Shown: positions 43,115 to 43,820 of the stretch, piece after piece
Layout: the number at the start of each line of letters is the position of its first letter
Numbering within the stretch: position 1 is the first letter of the stretch
Assembly (NCBI GenBank): GCA_014860455.1
Contig: JACZJQ010000080.1
Coordinates: 1 to 43,820 of the forward strand
Direction of reading: 5' to 3'
DNA length: 43,820 nt
Origin: Bryobacteraceae bacterium
GTDB taxonomy: Bacteria > Acidobacteriota > Terriglobia > Bryobacterales > Bryobacteraceae
Notes under the pieces: generated by a model
The model's database searches: none
The model's input: only the letters and a program-made list of their open reading frames with translations
What the model was told of the DNA's origin: nothing
Position numbers and translations under genes: made by a program

Positions 43115-43820
43115 TCCGCGTCAACCGCAGCGGCAGCTTCTGCCAGATTTTGATCGCCAGCGAAAACTTCGGGTTCGCCGGACTGTAGTTCGGCAGGCTC
43201 TTCCGCCTCACCAGCAGGATCTCGTACGGCAGCTCCCGCTCCTCCATCCCCCAGTGGGACTTGAACAGATGCGCTCCCGTCCCCTTTTTGCTCCGCCCGA
43301 AATCAAACTTCGACAATCCTCGCGCCCGGGCCTCGCACATCAGTCCGTAATACATCATGTTGTTAGGATTCGCCCGGTTCAGCTCCGGGTCAGACGCACC
43401 GTAATACGGCAGCACCGTCGCCGCGTGATACAGCGACACCACCGCCGCCGCCAGCTTGCCCTCCAGCCGCAACTCCATCACGTCGGCCTCGGGAAACTCC
43501 CTCATCAGCGCGTCGAAAAACTTCGACGGGAATGCCGGCGTCCCCAGCTTCCTTAAATTCGCCGCATACAGCGGCTCGAACGCTGAATGATCCCGCGTAA
43601 ACCGGATCTCATACCCCTTCTCCACCGCCCTCCGTGTCATCCGCCTCGTCTCGCGCGGAAGGCCGTTCAGGATCTCATCCGCCCCCGTCTCAATCTCTTT
43701 CAGGAACGTGACGTAACGCGATATCCTCGCCCACCCCCCGCACTGCGACTCGTGCCAGTTCCGCAATTCCACATACTGCACCCGCAACGCCCGCCCCATC
43801 TCCGCCGCCCGCTCCCGCAG
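43080..43820 (-). CDS. FemAB/GNAT-like protein (5' partial)
   Basis: The frame is open to the window edge (residues LRERAAE precede the ATG at 43799), so the N-terminal half is missing. The visible 246 residues carry a GNAT-type fold with LPRETRRMTRRAVEKGYEIRF, then LEGKLAAAVVSLYHAATVLPYYGASDPE and GLSKFDFGRSKKGTGAHLFKSHWG. These fit the FemAB family, in particular the group annotated with XrtA/PEP-CTERM exopolysaccharide systems, where members are thought to transfer aminoacyl or similar groups to cell-surface polymers. No exosortase gene is in view. The 3' end overlaps the convergent exported-protein gene by 35 bp. Confidence 0.85.
   Translation of the reverse strand: MRERAAEMGRALRVQYVELRNWHESQCGGWARISRYVTFLKEIETGADEILNGLPRETRRMTRRAVEKGYEIRFTRDHSAFEPLYAANLRKLGTPAFPSKFFDALMREFPEADVMELRLEGKLAAAVVSLYHAATVLPYYGASDPELNRANPNNMMYYGLMCEARARGLSKFDFGRSKKGTGAHLFKSHWGMEERELPYEILLVRRKSLPNYSPANPKFSLAIKIWQKLPLRLTRIIGPWLIRLFP

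Overview
The window is GC-rich, densely coded bacterial DNA with no phage, transposon or CRISPR signature. A Gram-negative (diderm) host is shown by lipopolysaccharide-transport genes (LptB, and an LptC/LptA-type protein), a Skp/OmpH-type chaperone, a TolC-type outer-membrane factor, small beta-barrel proteins and KdsD. The paired DUF1501 and DUF1549/DUF1553 exported proteins, the HrcA/CIRCE-type groESL control and the general gene style suggest an Acidobacteriota member, perhaps Solibacter/Bryobacter-like. This taxonomic call is inference from gene content, not from a marker gene.

Layout. 1-7.4 kb: the end of a secreted glycoside-hydrolase-like gene, an RNA uracil methyltransferase divergent from trpS, an MFS exporter, a leftward group (YkgJ cysteine-cluster protein, small P-loop kinase, EAL-HDOD signalling protein) and a DRG-type GTPase. 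7.5-12.1 kb: a small membrane protein, then the leftward DUF1549/DUF1553 and DUF1501 pair, and a divergent outer-membrane protein. 12.1-15.1 kb: LPS transport (LptC-LptA-like fusion followed by LptB, overlapping). 15.2-17.4 kb: CIRCE-controlled groES-groEL with a strong terminator. 17.4-24.7 kb: a seven-gene rightward efflux operon (TetR, TolC-type, HlyD-type, two ABC ATPases, two ABC-2 permeases) behind a promoter covered by two tandem palindromes. 24.7-33.5 kb: queA divergent from tsaD, an exported alpha/beta hydrolase, kdsD, a quinol-type nitric oxide reductase, a candidate structured RNA or attenuator, an OmpH-like chaperone and a small anchored protein of unknown function. 33.8-39.1 kb: leftward MacA-like adaptor, ABC ATPase and a fucokinase/GDP-fucose pyrophosphorylase (Fkp). 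39.4-40.2 kb: an XRE regulator next to a frameshifted membrane-protein remnant, and an initiator tRNA. 40.5-43.8 kb: a large exported protein that I do not recognise with certainty and the 3' part of a FemAB-like gene.

Much of the region is envelope biology: LPS export (Lpt, KdsD), periplasmic chaperoning (OmpH), efflux (TetR-TolC-HlyD-ABC; MacA-ABC), and possible surface fucosylation (Fkp). Housekeeping genes (trpS, groESL, queA, tsaD, tRNA) are interspersed. No single striking new defence or mobile system is visible. The most interesting unexplained signals are the promoter-structured RNA-terminator unit directly before the OmpH gene, the tandem operator with an almost leaderless tetR start, the two alternative hairpins in the macA-like leader, and the U1:A72 pair in an otherwise canonical initiator tRNA.
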